This document shows positions 1 to 13,734 of a stretch of 34,509 bases of DNA, in pieces. The position numbers were made by a program, and so were the translations under genes. The stretch covers positions 1 through 34,509 of the forward strand of contig SYLY01000352.1 of assembly GCA_005808475.1 (NCBI GenBank). Direction: 5' to 3'. The notes below the pieces were generated by a model. The model made no database searches. It saw nothing but the letters and a program-made list of their open reading frames with translations, and was not told the origin of the DNA. The stretch comes from Acidobacteriota bacterium (GTDB lineage Bacteria > Acidobacteriota > Terriglobia > Bryobacterales > Bryobacteraceae). Numbering within the stretch: position 1 is the stretch's first letter; each line of letters starts with the position of its first letter.

Positions 1-132
1 ACCCGCCAAGAGTTCGACGACTCCAGGTTCGCCGCCGACCAACTCCGGTATCAGAAACGACAAGAGGCGAAGCTCCACGCCAAAGCCAAATCAATGGGTT
101 ACGCGCTCATTCCCCTCGAAGCGGCCGAATGA
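1..132 (+). CDS. 3' end of an unidentified gene, cut by the window edge
   Basis: An open frame runs from the first base to a TGA at 130-132 and gives 43 residues ending in GYALIPLEAAE. The peptide is rich in Lys, Arg, Gln and Ala. It loosely recalls the basic C-terminal tails of some transposases, which would suit the IS relic nearby, but it is too short to assign. It reads toward the toxin gene on the other strand, and two hairpins lie in the gap. Confidence 0.45.
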   Translation, partial: TRQEFDDSRFAADQLRYQKRQEAKLHAKAKSMGYALIPLEAAE

Positions 133-150
133 GTTCCTTAGTTAGGAATG

Positions 151-197
151 CCCGACGGCTAGTCGGGGGGAGTCGAGAGAGGGGAACACCTCTCTCG
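151..197. terminator. Two adjacent hairpins between convergent genes
   Basis: The first hairpin pairs CCCGAC (151-156) with GTCGGG (162-167) around a 5-base loop. The second pairs CGAGAGAGG (174-182) with CCTCTCTCG (189-197) around a 6-base loop, a perfect 9-bp stem. They sit between a gene ending at 132 (+) and one ending at 223 (-), where a bidirectional terminator would be expected. Neither is followed by a clear T run, so the terminator role is inferred from position and symmetry. Confidence 0.45.
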
Positions 198-222
198 TTG
201 GGCCGCCGGGGCAACTCCCCCG

Positions 223-694
223 CTATGACTCCTTCTGCGGTTCGGCTGGCTTGGCCGGAACCTCGCTCAGATCAAGAACCGTGATTCCCGGATAGCGTTT
301 GAAATCGGCGGTGTTGAAGGTGAGCACATGGTCGATTCCGTGCACGTTCATGGCGGCGACGAGTCGCGCGTCATGTGAGGCTTTGCCGGATGTGGAGTGG
401 ACAGCAACAAGGCGACGCCATTCGTCGTAGATCCCTGGCGTATCGCGCATGAGAACGAGAAGCTGTTCGATGCGAGTGAGAACACGAGTGGCTTGCTCGG
501 GTGTGAGCGCGAGTCCGTTACTCGCCGCTGGCCTGGTCGCGACCGTCCACAACTCGTAGAGGTTCTGAGGAACGCTGCAGACGGTGTCACCGGCATTTCG
601 GAGCGCTCGAATGGCCCGAGAGGGCCACTTTGTGTTGTGGATCTTTTCTGTGGATGCCACGAACAAGGATGTTCGCATCGGCGAGGACTTTCAT
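223..694 (-). pseudogene. PIN-domain (VapC-like) toxin with an apparent 1-base frameshift
   Basis: PIN-domain toxins are metal-dependent RNases held in check by a cognate antitoxin. The start ATG (694-692) directly abuts the antitoxin stop (695-697) and opens with MKVLADANILVRG, a classic PIN first strand with the catalytic Asp. After about 24 codons the homology moves to the +1 frame, which continues AIRALRNAGDTVCSVPQNLYELW, SHDARLVAAM and FNTADFKRYPGITVLD to the stop at 223. All four expected acidic positions are present, but across two frames. Removing one base from the three-base run at 622-624 restores a single frame of about 156 residues, normal for the family. It is either a recent inactivation, a sequencing error, or less likely a recoded gene. 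An internal ATG at 678 gives a 151-residue frame but loses the first catalytic Asp. Confidence 0.7.
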
Positions 695-973
695 CTACTG
701 GTCGTCTTCGCGGCTGTAGAGATTTTCGCGCCGCAAGCTTTCGACGGAAAGAGCGGGAACGGAATCCGGAACAAGATCCGCAAGCTCTTCAAATGCTCTT
801 TCAAGATCCTCGCCGCGGAGTTGCTGCGCGGAAGGTGTTCTTTCTCCGGGGTAGATGATTTGAAGGACAGCCTTCCGAACGAGCGCATCGACGCTCACAC
901 CCTGGGCTCTGGCCCGAGCAAGAAGCGTTTCTTGCTCTTCGGGGGTGATCGTTACCGGGATAGTCGCTGGCAT
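695..973 (-). CDS. Antitoxin partner of the PIN toxin
   Basis: A 92-residue protein begins MPATIPVTITPEEQETLLAR, a short basic/polar strand followed by helices, as in ribbon-helix-helix-type antitoxin N-termini. The acidic C-terminal half (ERAFEELADLVPD onward) would be the toxin-binding tail. A GAAGGG ribosome site lies 6 bases upstream of the ATG. Its stop codon touches the toxin ATG, the usual antitoxin-toxin operon order. Such antitoxins normally bind the toxin and repress their own promoter. I could not assign a named antitoxin family, so the role rests mainly on the neighbouring toxin. Confidence 0.65.
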   Translation of the reverse strand: MPATIPVTITPEEQETLLARARAQGVSVDALVRKAVLQIIYPGERTPSAQQLRGEDLERAFEELADLVPDSVPALSVESLRRENLYSREDDQ

Positions 974-1107
974 AAAAAGCCCTTCAAGTTCAATCGTACC
1001 AGCCCTGATTCTACGCTAGTTCCTCGTTCTGTCAGCCCGGCAAGAGTCCGCTTTTGCAAGCGCCTCTTGCAAAATTGCGGCCCCTCGAGTCTCTCCCCTC
1101 GCCTTCC
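974..1107. other. Upstream region of the toxin-antitoxin pair
   Basis: No gene is supported here. On the minus strand a TAGAAT hexamer (1013-1008) about 35 bases before the antitoxin start could be a -10 element, but I see no convincing -35 partner. Confidence 0.25.
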
Positions 1108-1447
1108 GGCTCTGGTGCAACTTGTCAGTTGCGGCAAATTCGGCCGCTGTCGTTGTATCGATTGATTCCGATATCGATCACGCCGCCAGAGCGGCTCGCC
1201 AGATCTCAGGCAGCGTCGCCCGGCGCCCACCCAGCTTGCCCATCTTGAATTGTCCCTTCTTGATCTTCTCCGCCAGTTCGATGCCGCCGGTCACCACCTC
1301 CGCCGTCTGGAAACTCTTCAGCCCCAACCCGAACGCACAACACCACAATCTCCGCGTCGAAATGGCGGCCCGCGAACAATTCTTCGACCGGAACGAATCG
1401 GGACATTTCCCCAACTTCGCCCATCCCGCTAATTTTGCACCAGAGCC
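1108..1447 (-). mobile_element. 340-bp internally deleted IS6-family relic
   Basis: The ends are perfect 13-bp inverted repeats, GGCTCTGGTGCAA at 1108-1120 (+) and 1447-1435 (-), which match the IS6-type terminus. Between them, on the minus strand, an ATG at 1406 opens an IS6-like transposase N-terminus (SRFVPVEELFAGRHFDAEIVV, then LCVR). Near 1322-1332 this switches frame into the typical C-terminus (GLKSFQTAEVVTGGIELAEK, then IKKGQFKMGKLGG) and ends at a TGA at 1178. The whole central DDE catalytic region is missing. The element cannot make transposase, but with both ends intact it could be mobilised in trans by a full-length relative. The flanking 8-mers (cgccttcc and gtttcacc) do not match, so no target duplication is visible. 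Confidence 0.75.
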
Positions 1448-1885
1448 GTTTCACCGGCGTCCACCGCGCCGGTGAGCAGGGTGCCGAGCCACCTATCGCT
1501 CGACCATCGCCGGGATCATCCCAGCCCGCACCACCGGAACCGCGTCCGTCGCGAACTTGGAAGTCGGGTGGGGTCCGTGGACTGGCCGGCAAACTGTTCA
1601 CGCAATACCCTCAAAAGACCCGCGAGTCGATTTCCAGCATTTTGAGTAGAATAGCGCCAATATCGCCGCACGAACCGCGGTCGTTTTCCGGAATCCTCCT
1701 CGGCCGTACCCAATAATCGAACTCGTGGCGGCGCTCCGCGCCCGGCCATCGGTCTTTGAAAATTGAATATTCACTGGCGGGCGGTGATTCGGGAGCCCGG
1801 ACGGCGCCTCGGCCGTAATGCGTCCGAATTATGATAAAAACGAAACGAGACAATTCCGCGCGGTGAATCCGCAAGGAGGCGCAAA
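1448..1885. other. Intergenic stretch without a recognisable gene
   Basis: Several open frames cross this stretch on both strands, but none has a ribosome site, sensible composition or a product I recognise. A minus-strand frame around 1611-1750 (reading FDYWVRPRRIPENDRG) looks a little protein-like and may be a decayed gene. A TATGAT hexamer at 1830-1835 may be the -10 of the small gene that follows, without an obvious -35. Confidence 0.3.
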
Positions 1886-2164
1886 GTGTCGAAGAAAATG
1901 GCGACGGCAAGGGAAGAGAAAGAGAAGAAGGCGGTGGTAATCGCGGTTCCCGCCGAGGCGAAAGCAAAAGCCTTGGCCGCGATTCGCGACTTGCGGCGGC
2001 GGGTGGTCCAAGCGCGGAAGGAGCTTAGGCTGCAGACGAAGGAACTGAATCTCGTCAAAGCCGCTTTGAAGGCAAGCGCGCCGCTGGCGCGCTTTCCTCA
2101 AACAGGCCCCGAACGGTCCCCGGCAACGGAACCGCCCGCCGCGAGGCGGCGCAAGCCCGATTGA
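1886..2164 (+). CDS. Small Lys/Arg-rich coiled-coil protein, unknown function
   Basis: The GTG start at 1886 is chosen because a strong AAGGAGG ribosome site (1873-1879) lies 6 bases before it. The 92-residue product is very basic. Residues about 1-65 are dominated by Lys, Ala, Arg and Glu with heptad-like spacing (AKALAAIRDLRRRVVQARKE), which predicts a long helix or coiled coil. A Pro/Arg-rich tail ends ARRRKPD. The composition suggests nucleic-acid binding or a structural role, but no family is recognised. It stands alone, directly followed by the repeat region. Confidence 0.6.
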   Translation: MSKKMATAREEKEKKAVVIAVPAEAKAKALAAIRDLRRRVVQARKELRLQTKELNLVKAALKASAPLARFPQTGPERSPATEPPAARRRKPD

Positions 2165-2201
2165 AACTCGGCCAGAGCTGGCTGGTCAGGGTGGCTTCCG
2201 T

Positions 2202-2319
2202 TGTCCGGGTTTGTCCGGGTTCGCACCGCCCCAATCCTTGACGAACTCCTTTCCTATGAACCACATACGTTCTTAGGCGAACCCGGACAAGAAAAATCGT
2301 CCGTGTTTGTCCGGGTTCC
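2202..2319. repeat. 118-bp hairpin-forming repeat, copy 1
   Basis: Begins TGTCCGGGTTTGTCCGGGTT and ends TTTGTCCGGGTTCC. Inside, a perfect 14-bp inverted repeat has arms TTGTCCGGGTTCGC (2211-2224) and GCGAACCCGGACAA (2277-2290) separated by 52 bases. The TGTCCGGGTT core occurs three times in direct orientation and once inverted. It matches copy 2 in length and at all but about six positions. Confidence 0.85.
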
Positions 2320-2367
2320 CCGAGACGCCGCAGCATCGCCCCGGTCGGACCGGCCGATAGGTTCCAC

Positions 2368-2485
2368 TGTCCGGGTTTGTCCGGGTTCGCGCCGCCCCAA
2401 GCCTTGACGAACTCCTTTCCTATGAGCCACATACGTTTTTCAGCGAACCCGGACAAGAAAAATCGTCCGTGTTTGTCCGGGTTCC
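2368..2485. repeat. 118-bp hairpin-forming repeat, copy 2
   Basis: Direct copy of the 2202-2319 unit, starting 166 bases later. The 14-bp arms are at 2377-2390 and 2443-2456, again with a 52-base spacer. By eye there are about six substitutions in 118 bases. They lie in the spacer and not in the arms, which suggests the paired structure matters or that the copies are recent. Confidence 0.85.
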
Positions 2486-2537
2486 AACGGCTCGCCCTTC
2501 TGCGCCGGGCGGATGCGCTCTAAGGACGAAAGCTCAC

Positions 2538-2615
2538 GTGGCCTTGACGACGCTCGACTGGCTCTACTTCGCCGTCAACATCGCGATCGGCCTCTACTAA
2601 CGCGCCCGGGCCTGA
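2538..2615 (+). pseudogene. Apparent N-terminal scrap of a sodium:solute symporter
   Basis: A GTG at 2538 opens a frame reading LTTLDWLYFAVNIAIGLY, which resembles the first membrane helix of SSS-family sodium:solute symporters. A TAA at 2598 follows where the family usually continues with a second Tyr and basic residues, and the same frame goes on with RARA and then further stops. No more of the gene is visible. The match is only about 20 residues, so this is a tentative relic. Confidence 0.35.
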
Positions 2616-2855
2616 GAGTCGTAATCAGTGATCCCGCGGGGACACGCCTGACAGCGCCAGGCCCACGAGAGAAGCGCTTCGCGGCATTGCAGGGAAGGCC
2701 GCGCGACAGGTTGCCAGCCTGCCGTTCGACGAGGCTTGGGAGGCTATGCGCCGCGCGCAGGGTTCCGCCTGCCGCGAACGCCGGCGGTTCCGGGGCGCGA
2801 TTCGTCGATTCCGGCGCATTCACCACAGTGCGCCCCGCCGTGCGCCACCTCCGGA
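2616..2855. other. Intergenic region before the first PSD1 operon
   Basis: Open frames cross this stretch, including an in-frame ATG at 2736 upstream of the PSD1 gene. The residues they encode are Arg/Pro-rich and unlike any family, and they precede a clean signal peptide. I treat it as untranslated upstream DNA. Confidence 0.4.
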
Positions 2856-2870
2856 TACGGTATAACCGTA
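2856..2870. promoter_or_regulatory. Palindrome overlapping a possible -10 element
   Basis: TACGGTATAACCGTA is a perfect 6-3-6 inverted repeat ending six bases before the chosen GTG start of the PSD1 gene. It contains TATAAC (2861-2866), a plausible -10 hexamer ten bases before the start. It could be an operator for this operon. No -35 match is seen at the usual distance. Confidence 0.4.
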
Positions 2871-2876
2871 GGACCG

Positions 2877-5800
2877 GTGTACTCGTTCCTATTGGCTCTA
2901 CTCGCGGCGGCCGCTTTCGCCGCCGACAACACGCGCGTCGACTACGGCCGCGACGTGCGCCCCATCCTTTCCGAGAACTGTTTCCATTGTCACGGCCAGG
3001 ACGCGAAGAAGCGCATGGCGGGGTTGCGGCTGGATACGTACGAGGGCGCCACCGCCCAGCGTGAGGGCCGCGCGGCCCTGCGCCCGGGCAGGCCGAAGGA
3101 AAGCGGCATCGTGCGGCGGATCACCGAGCCGAAGCCCGCGTTGCGCATGCCGCCCGCGCATTCCAATCGCACGCTGACCGCGGAGCAGATCGCCACGCTG
3201 CAACGCTGGATCGCGGAAGGAGGTCGCTACTCCAAGCACTGGGCGTTCACGCCTCCCACGAGGCCAGGAATTCCCACCACCGCGACCCCCGGCTGGACGC
3301 GGACACCGGTCGACTCCTTCGTGCTGGCGCGGCTGAACGCGGAAGGTCTGCGTCCGAGTCCCGCCGCGCCGGCAGCCGCATGGCTCCGCCGCGTCTCGCT
3401 CGATCTCACCGGATTGCCGCCCTCGCCCGAACGGCTCGCCGGGTTCGCCGCGGACCTGAACACGCGCGGCGAAGCGGCGTACGGCGCCGCCGTGGACAAG
3501 CTGCTCGAATCGACGGCCTACGGCGAGCGGATGGCGATGGACTGGCTCGACGTAGCCCGCTACGCCGACACTCACGGCTTCAATAATGACGCGGCCCGTT
3601 CCATGTGGCGCTGGCGGGACTGGGTGATCGATAGCTTCAACGCGAACATGCCGTACGACCGGTTCCTGACCGAGCAACTGGCCGGCGACCTGCTGCCGGA
3701 ACCCGCGCTCGAACAGCGCATCGCCACCGGCTACGGCCGCAACCACGTCATCAATTCGGAGGGCGGCATCATCGACGAGGAGTACCGCGTCGAATACGTC
3801 GCCGACCGCGTTCGCACGCTCGGCATGTCGTGGCTCGGGCTTTCGCTGGAATGCTCGCGCTGCCACGATCACAAGTACGATCCAATCACGCAGAAGGACC
3901 ACTACCGCTTCTACGCGTTCTTCAACAATGTGCCGGAGATCGGCGAGGACGGCCGCGTCGCCAACGCCGTGCCGATGATCCCCGCGCCGTCGAACGAACA
4001 CCGGCGCCGCATGGAAGAGCTGGAGGCTTCGGTGGCAAGGCTCGATCGCGCCATCGAAGCCCGCGCGCAACGGTGGAGCGGAGATGCATCCCGTGTACCC
4101 TCCGCCCCGAAGACCGCGGACGGACCGGCCGTCCGCATCGGCTGCGAGACGGATGCCGGCTTCGAGAAGGCGCCGGGCGTCGATGGCCACGCCTGCGTCC
4201 TCGCCGCGGACGCCAAGCCCGAAACCGCGGCGGTGGCGGTGGCCAAGCGAGGCGGGCTGACGCTCGCCGCCTGGGTGCGCCCCGGACCGGACGATCGCGA
4301 CGCCGCGCTGCTCTCCGCGATGGACTTCGCTCGCAATCGCGCCGCGACCACCTACGGGAACGGCATCGAGTGGAGACTCACCGGCGGCGAGATGGAGTTT
4401 CGCTTCGGGCAGCGCTTTCCCGCCTATTCGACTCGCGTACGTTCGGAAGGCGCTGGACTCGCGGCGGGCGAATGGCATCACGCCGTGCTGCGTTACGAGG
4501 GTGAAGCAGGCGCCAATCGCGGCCACGCCTCGTGGGTCCGGATGTTCGTCGACGGCCGTGAAGTAGCGGCGAGGACGCTCAACGACGGATTCCCGCTGCC
4601 GGACGCGAAAGGTGACAAGCCAGCGCAAACGAAATTCCGCGCCGGCTGGGACAACGGGCCCGGCGCGCCGAGATTCACCGGCCGCCTCGACGAGGTGGAG
4701 GCGTGGGAGCGCGCGCTGAGTCCCGCGGAGATCCGCGCCATGTTCGAAAGCCGCGCGATTCCGTTCGCCAGATCCAGCGGAGAGGGGCGGAGTTGGCTCC
4801 GCGACGCGGCGATGCGCGCATCCGATCCCGCCTATGCCGAAGCGCGAGGACAGCGGGACAAACTGCACGCGGAACTGCTGGCGCTTCGCCGCTCGATTCC
4901 GACCGTGATGGTGATGCAGGAGATGTCCCCGCCACGCGAGACGCGCGTGCTGAATCGCGGCGCCTACGACGCTCCCGGCGAAAAGGTGGAGCCCGGCGTC
5001 CCCGAGGAATTGTTGGGAGCGTGGCCGGAGGGCGCGCCCCGGAACCGTTTGGGTTTGGCGAAGTGGCTGGTCAAACCCGATCATCCGCTCACCGCGCGCG
5101 TGGTGGTGAATCGATTCTGGCAGCAGCTTTTCGGCCAGGGACTGGTGCGCACGAGCGAGAACTTCGGAGTGCAGGGCGAATCGCCGAGCCACCCCGAACT
5201 GCTCGATTGGCTGGCGCGCGAGTTCGTCGACTCCGGGTGGGACGTGAAGGGGCTGATCAAGGGCATCGTGCTTTCGGCCACCTACCGGCAGGATTCTTCC
5301 GTCACTCCCGCCCTGGTCGCTCGCGATCCGGGCAACCGTTTGTTGGCGCGCGGGCCGCGATTCCGGCTCCCCGCCGAGATCATTCGCGACCAGGCGCTTG
5401 CGGCTTCCGGGTTGCTCGATGCCAAGGTGGGCGGGCCCAGCGTGTTTCCCTATCAACCGGCCGGAATGTACAAGGGCATTGTCGTCGCGGCCGATTATCC
5501 GGGCACGTCCTACGTGGAGAGCACGGGCGGCGACCTGTACCGGCGCGGACTCTATACCTTCTGGAAGCGCACCGCGCCGCATCCGGCGATGACCGTGTTC
5601 GACGCGCCGGACCGCGAGTTCTGCGTCGTGCGGCGGTCGTCCACCAACACGCCGCTGCAGGCGCTCACGCTGATGAACGATCCGGTGTTCGTGGAGGCTT
5701 CCCGCAAGCTGGCCGAACGCGCGATCCGCGAGGGCGGCTCCACTCCGGAATCGCGCCTGGCGCGGGCGTTCCTGCTGGCCGCTGGCCGCGAGCCGGACGC

Positions 5801-5996
5801 GGTCGAATCGCGCGTCCTGCGCGAAGCCTTCGACAAGCAGCATGCGGCGTTCCTCGCGGACGCCAAACGGGCGCTCGCCTTGCTTTCCACGGGAGCGTCT
5901 CCGCGCGACGAATCGATTCCGGCGGCCGAACTAGCCGCCTACGCGGTGGTCGCGAATATGATCCTCAACCTCGACGAAGTGGTCACGAAAGGCTGA
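2877..5996 (+). CDS. Secreted PSD1-type cytochrome, DUF1549/DUF1553, with LamG-like insert
   Basis: A 1,039-residue exported protein. The GTG at 2877 is preferred over the in-frame ATG at 2736 because it gives a clean signal peptide (residues 1-16, ending AFAA). Domains in order: planctomycete-type cytochrome c with haem site CFHCH (35-39) and the MPP element about 75 residues later; DUF1549 (about 145-355) with the family's [11 protein letters not shown] (from 326); a LamG/concanavalin-like region (about 450-625: [48 protein letters not shown]); then DUF1553 (about 680-1030, with [13 protein letters not shown]). The biochemical role of the family is not established. It pairs with DUF1501 proteins and is thought to act outside the cytoplasm in redox-linked or glycan-related work. 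LamG-like folds often bind carbohydrate, which would fit a polymer substrate. The DUF1501 gene starts four bases after it ends. Confidence 0.92.
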   Translation: MYSFLLALLAAAAFAADNTRVDYGRDVRPILSENCFHCHGQDAKKRMAGLRLDTYEGATAQREGRAALRPGRPKESGIVRRITEPKPALRMPPAHSNRTLTAEQIATLQRWIAEGGRYSKHWAFTPPTRPGIPTTATPGWTRTPVDSFVLARLNAEGLRPSPAAPAAAWLRRVSLDLTGLPPSPERLAGFAADLNTRGEAAYGAAVDKLLESTAYGERMAMDWLDVARYADTHGFNNDAARSMWRWRDWVIDSFNANMPYDRFLTEQLAGDLLPEPALEQRIATGYGRNHVINSEGGIIDEEYRVEYVADRVRTLGMSWLGLSLECSRCHDHKYDPITQKDHYRFYAFFNNVPEIGEDGRVANAVPMIPAPSNEHRRRMEELEASVARLDRAIEARAQRWSGDASRVPSAPKTADGPAVRIGCETDAGFEKAPGVDGHACVLAADAKPETAAVAVAKRGGLTLAAWVRPGPDDRDAALLSAMDFARNRAATTYGNGIEWRLTGGEMEFRFGQRFPAYSTRVRSEGAGLAAGEWHHAVLRYEGEAGANRGHASWVRMFVDGREVAARTLNDGFPLPDAKGDKPAQTKFRAGWDNGPGAPRFTGRLDEVEAWERALSPAEIRAMFESRAIPFARSSGEGRSWLRDAAMRASDPAYAEARGQRDKLHAELLALRRSIPTVMVMQEMSPPRETRVLNRGAYDAPGEKVEPGVPEELLGAWPEGAPRNRLGLAKWLVKPDHPLTARVVVNRFWQQLFGQGLVRTSENFGVQGESPSHPELLDWLAREFVDSGWDVKGLIKGIVLSATYRQDSSVTPALVARDPGNRLLARGPRFRLPAEIIRDQALAASGLLDAKVGGPSVFPYQPAGMYKGIVVAADYPGTSYVESTGGDLYRRGLYTFWKRTAPHPAMTVFDAPDREFCVVRRSSTNTPLQALTLMNDPVFVEASRKLAERAIREGGSTPESRLARAFLLAAGREPDAVESRVLREAFDKQHAAFLADAKRALALLSTGASPRDESIPAAELAAYAVVANMILNLDEVVTKG

Positions 5997-6000
5997 TCCG

Positions 6001-7418
<1,418 letters not shown>

Positions 7419-7419
<1 letters not shown>

Positions 7420-8636
7420 TGCGGACTCGAATCCTGCCGGTGCTGTTGGCCGCCTCGGCCTGCCTGGCCGGGACTCCTGGCGACGGAGAGAAACGAACGC
7501 GAATCCGCGCGGCGTTGTTCGCGGCGAATCCACTGCCGAAGCTCGATGCCCGCCTCCACGGAAAGTTCGAGCCCGAGCCCGGAATCGTGGCCGAACGCGT
7601 CTCCTACGCGACGCAGTACGGGCTGCGAGTTCCGGCGATCGTTTACCGTCCGGCGAAGACCGCGGGCAAGGGCCCCGGCCTGGTCGTCGTCAACGGACAT
7701 GGCGGCGACAAGTTCAGTTGGTATGCGATGTACGCCGGCGTGCTCTACGCGCGCGGCGGCGCGACGGTGCTTACATACGATCCGATCGGCGAAGGCGAGC
7801 GCAACGCGCAACACCTGTCGGGAACGCGCGCGCACGACAAGCTTCAGGAGCCGGCCGAACTCGGGCGCCGCATGGGCGGGCTCATGATGACCGACCTGAT
7901 GCAAGCCGTGTCGTACCTCGAGAGCCGGCCCGAGGTCGACGCCGAGCGCATCGGCGCGATGGGCTACTCGATGGGCTCGTTCGTGCTGAGCCTCGGCGGC
8001 GCGGTGGATACGCGGATTCGCGCCACCATCCTCGCCGGAGGCGGCAATCTCGACGGGCCGGGCGAGTACTGGGATTCCTCCAAACCGATGTGCCAGGGCC
8101 TTCCGTACAAAGCCCTGTCGTTCCTCGGCGATCGCGCGGCGGAGATCTACGCGCTGCGCGCGAAAAACGGTCCAACGCTCGTGTTCAACGGAACCGAAGA
8201 CACGATCATGCAAGGCGGGAAGCGGGACTTCGCCGCGCACTTCGACGATCTGCGGCGGCGCGCGGCGCTGCTGGCCCCTGGCTCGCGGGTGTTCGAGAAT
8301 CGGTACGAAGAGCGCGTGGGGCACCGCCCGCTGTTCGTGACCATGGCCGCGGCCCTGTGGCTCGAAAAGCAACTCGACTTCCCGGCGTGGACCGCCGCTT
8401 CGATCCGCGCCCTGCCAGTCACGCATGTCGCCGAGTGGGCGAAAGAACGAGGCGTCGAGATGGACAAGCTCTACGCGACCGAGCATCGCGAGGGTGGAAC
8501 GCGCGCCTTGGGGACAGGCATTCCGGGTCTCTCTCGCGAGGCTCTGAGCGTGTGGCCGCGCGAGGAGTGGGAACGCGGCAAGGACTCCTTGATCTACGAG
8601 ACGTGGCTCCAAAGAGCTCGCGCGGCGCTTCGGTAA
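7419..8636 (+). CDS. Secreted alpha/beta hydrolase (esterase-like)
   Basis: A 405-residue protein with an N-terminal signal sequence (MRTRILPVLLAASACLAG). The alpha/beta-hydrolase core shows VVVNGHGGDKFSW (oxyanion region), LTYDPIGEGER, the nucleophile elbow GYSMGS with Ser184, NGTEDT with Asp261, and VGHRP with His302, a complete Ser-Asp-His triad. The size and the long N-terminal region resemble acetyl-xylan-esterase or dienelactone-hydrolase-type periplasmic hydrolases, so ester cleavage on a sugar or lactone is likely. The substrate is not readable from sequence. Its ATG overlaps the upstream stop, and the next gene starts two bases after its own stop. A lipobox at Cys16 is possible but weak. 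Confidence 0.85.
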
Positions 8637-8638
8637 AC

Positions 8639-9517
8639 ATGCGCGACACGGTGCGCGCCGCGGCTGTCTGCATGGGCGGTCTGCCCGGGCGGACGAAGGA
8701 CAATCTCGCGGCGATCGACGAATGGGCCGCGCGAGCCGCGTGCGAAGGCGCGGATTTGGCGCTGTTCCCGGAGCTCTGCGTGACAGGCTTCCTGCCGAAT
8801 CATCCTCGCGGCGAGCACGATGTCTGGCTGCGGGAGGCCTTGCGCATCGCGCGCCGGACTGCCGAACCGCTGGACGGATTCGCGGTGAATGCGCTCGCCG
8901 GAATCGCGAAGGACCGCGGCCTGTTCATCGCCGCCGGCATGCTCGAAGACGCCGGCAACGTTCTGTTCAACACCCACGTGCTGGTTGGTCCGGACGGCCT
9001 CGCCGGCGCGTGGCGCAAGATGCACGTTCCCATGTACGAGTTGCCTTTCTACAATGGCGGACCGGCCCCCGATGTCGCGCAAACGCCGCTGGGCCGCATC
9101 GGCGCGAACATCTGCTTCGACGCGCTGATGCCGGAGTCGGCGCGGCTGCTCGCGGTGCGTCAGGTGGAGATCGCGCTGTTCCCCTTCGCCGCCGATCCGC
9201 CGCCGTGCACGCCCGCGGGATGGAGCGCGTGGGCCGGGCCAGCCGTTCGCGCCCGCTGCGTGGAAAACGGCATCTTCGGCGTCGCGTGCAACTACAGCGG
9301 ATACGTGGAGGCCGCGGGCGCGGAGCAGCGATTCCCCGGTGGCGCGACGATCGTCGGGCCACGCGGCGATGTGATCGCGGAATGGGACGGTCCCGCCGGC
9401 GAACCGGGGATGATCGTCGCCGGGCTTCGCGCGGAGACGCTCCGCGAGGCTCGCGCCGAGCCGGAATACCTGTTCCGCTTCCGCCGCCCCGAACTGTACG
9501 GAGCGCTGGCGAAGTAG
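8639..9517 (+). CDS. Carbon-nitrogen hydrolase (nitrilase superfamily)
   Basis: A 292-residue cytoplasmic protein without a signal peptide. It carries the nitrilase-superfamily triad: Glu45 in LFPELCVTGF, Lys127 in AWRKMHVP, and Cys159 in NICFDALMPES. The fold normally hydrolyses an amide, nitrile or carbamoyl bond. The late motif ARCVENGIFGVACNYSG fits the amidase/N-carbamoyl hydrolase branches rather than true nitrilases. The start at 8639 is two bases after the preceding stop. It is the last gene of the plus-strand operon, and its stop TAG abuts the stop of the convergent DUF1501 gene with no bases between. Confidence 0.88.
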   Translation: MRDTVRAAAVCMGGLPGRTKDNLAAIDEWAARAACEGADLALFPELCVTGFLPNHPRGEHDVWLREALRIARRTAEPLDGFAVNALAGIAKDRGLFIAAGMLEDAGNVLFNTHVLVGPDGLAGAWRKMHVPMYELPFYNGGPAPDVAQTPLGRIGANICFDALMPESARLLAVRQVEIALFPFAADPPPCTPAGWSAWAGPAVRARCVENGIFGVACNYSGYVEAAGAEQRFPGGATIVGPRGDVIAEWDGPAGEPGMIVAGLRAETLREARAEPEYLFRFRRPELYGALAK

Positions 9518-13652
<4,135 letters not shown>

Positions 13653-13734
13653 GAGTTCACTGCTACTCTAACCCATCGGGCAGTAGGCGGGCCAGCGCTC
13701 CGGCAGGAACATCTCCGGCCGCTTGGAAAAGAGC

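Noticed and set aside
151-225. tRNA-like fold
   Set aside because: The two hairpins do not form a cloverleaf and there is no T-loop or anticodon arm pattern.
2202-2485. CRISPR array
   Set aside because: Only two copies of a 118-base unit with one 48-base gap, and the unit is far longer than a CRISPR repeat. No cas genes are nearby.
2736-2876. Longer N-terminus for the first PSD1 protein
   Set aside because: The extra 47 residues are Arg/Pro-rich and would bury a clean signal peptide that begins at the GTG at 2877.
2898-5843. Very long minus-strand open frame (about 980 codons) opposite the first PSD1 gene
   Set aside because: It is the antisense shadow of a high-GC gene, rich in Arg, His and Gly with no domain, while the plus strand encodes recognisable haem and DUF motifs.
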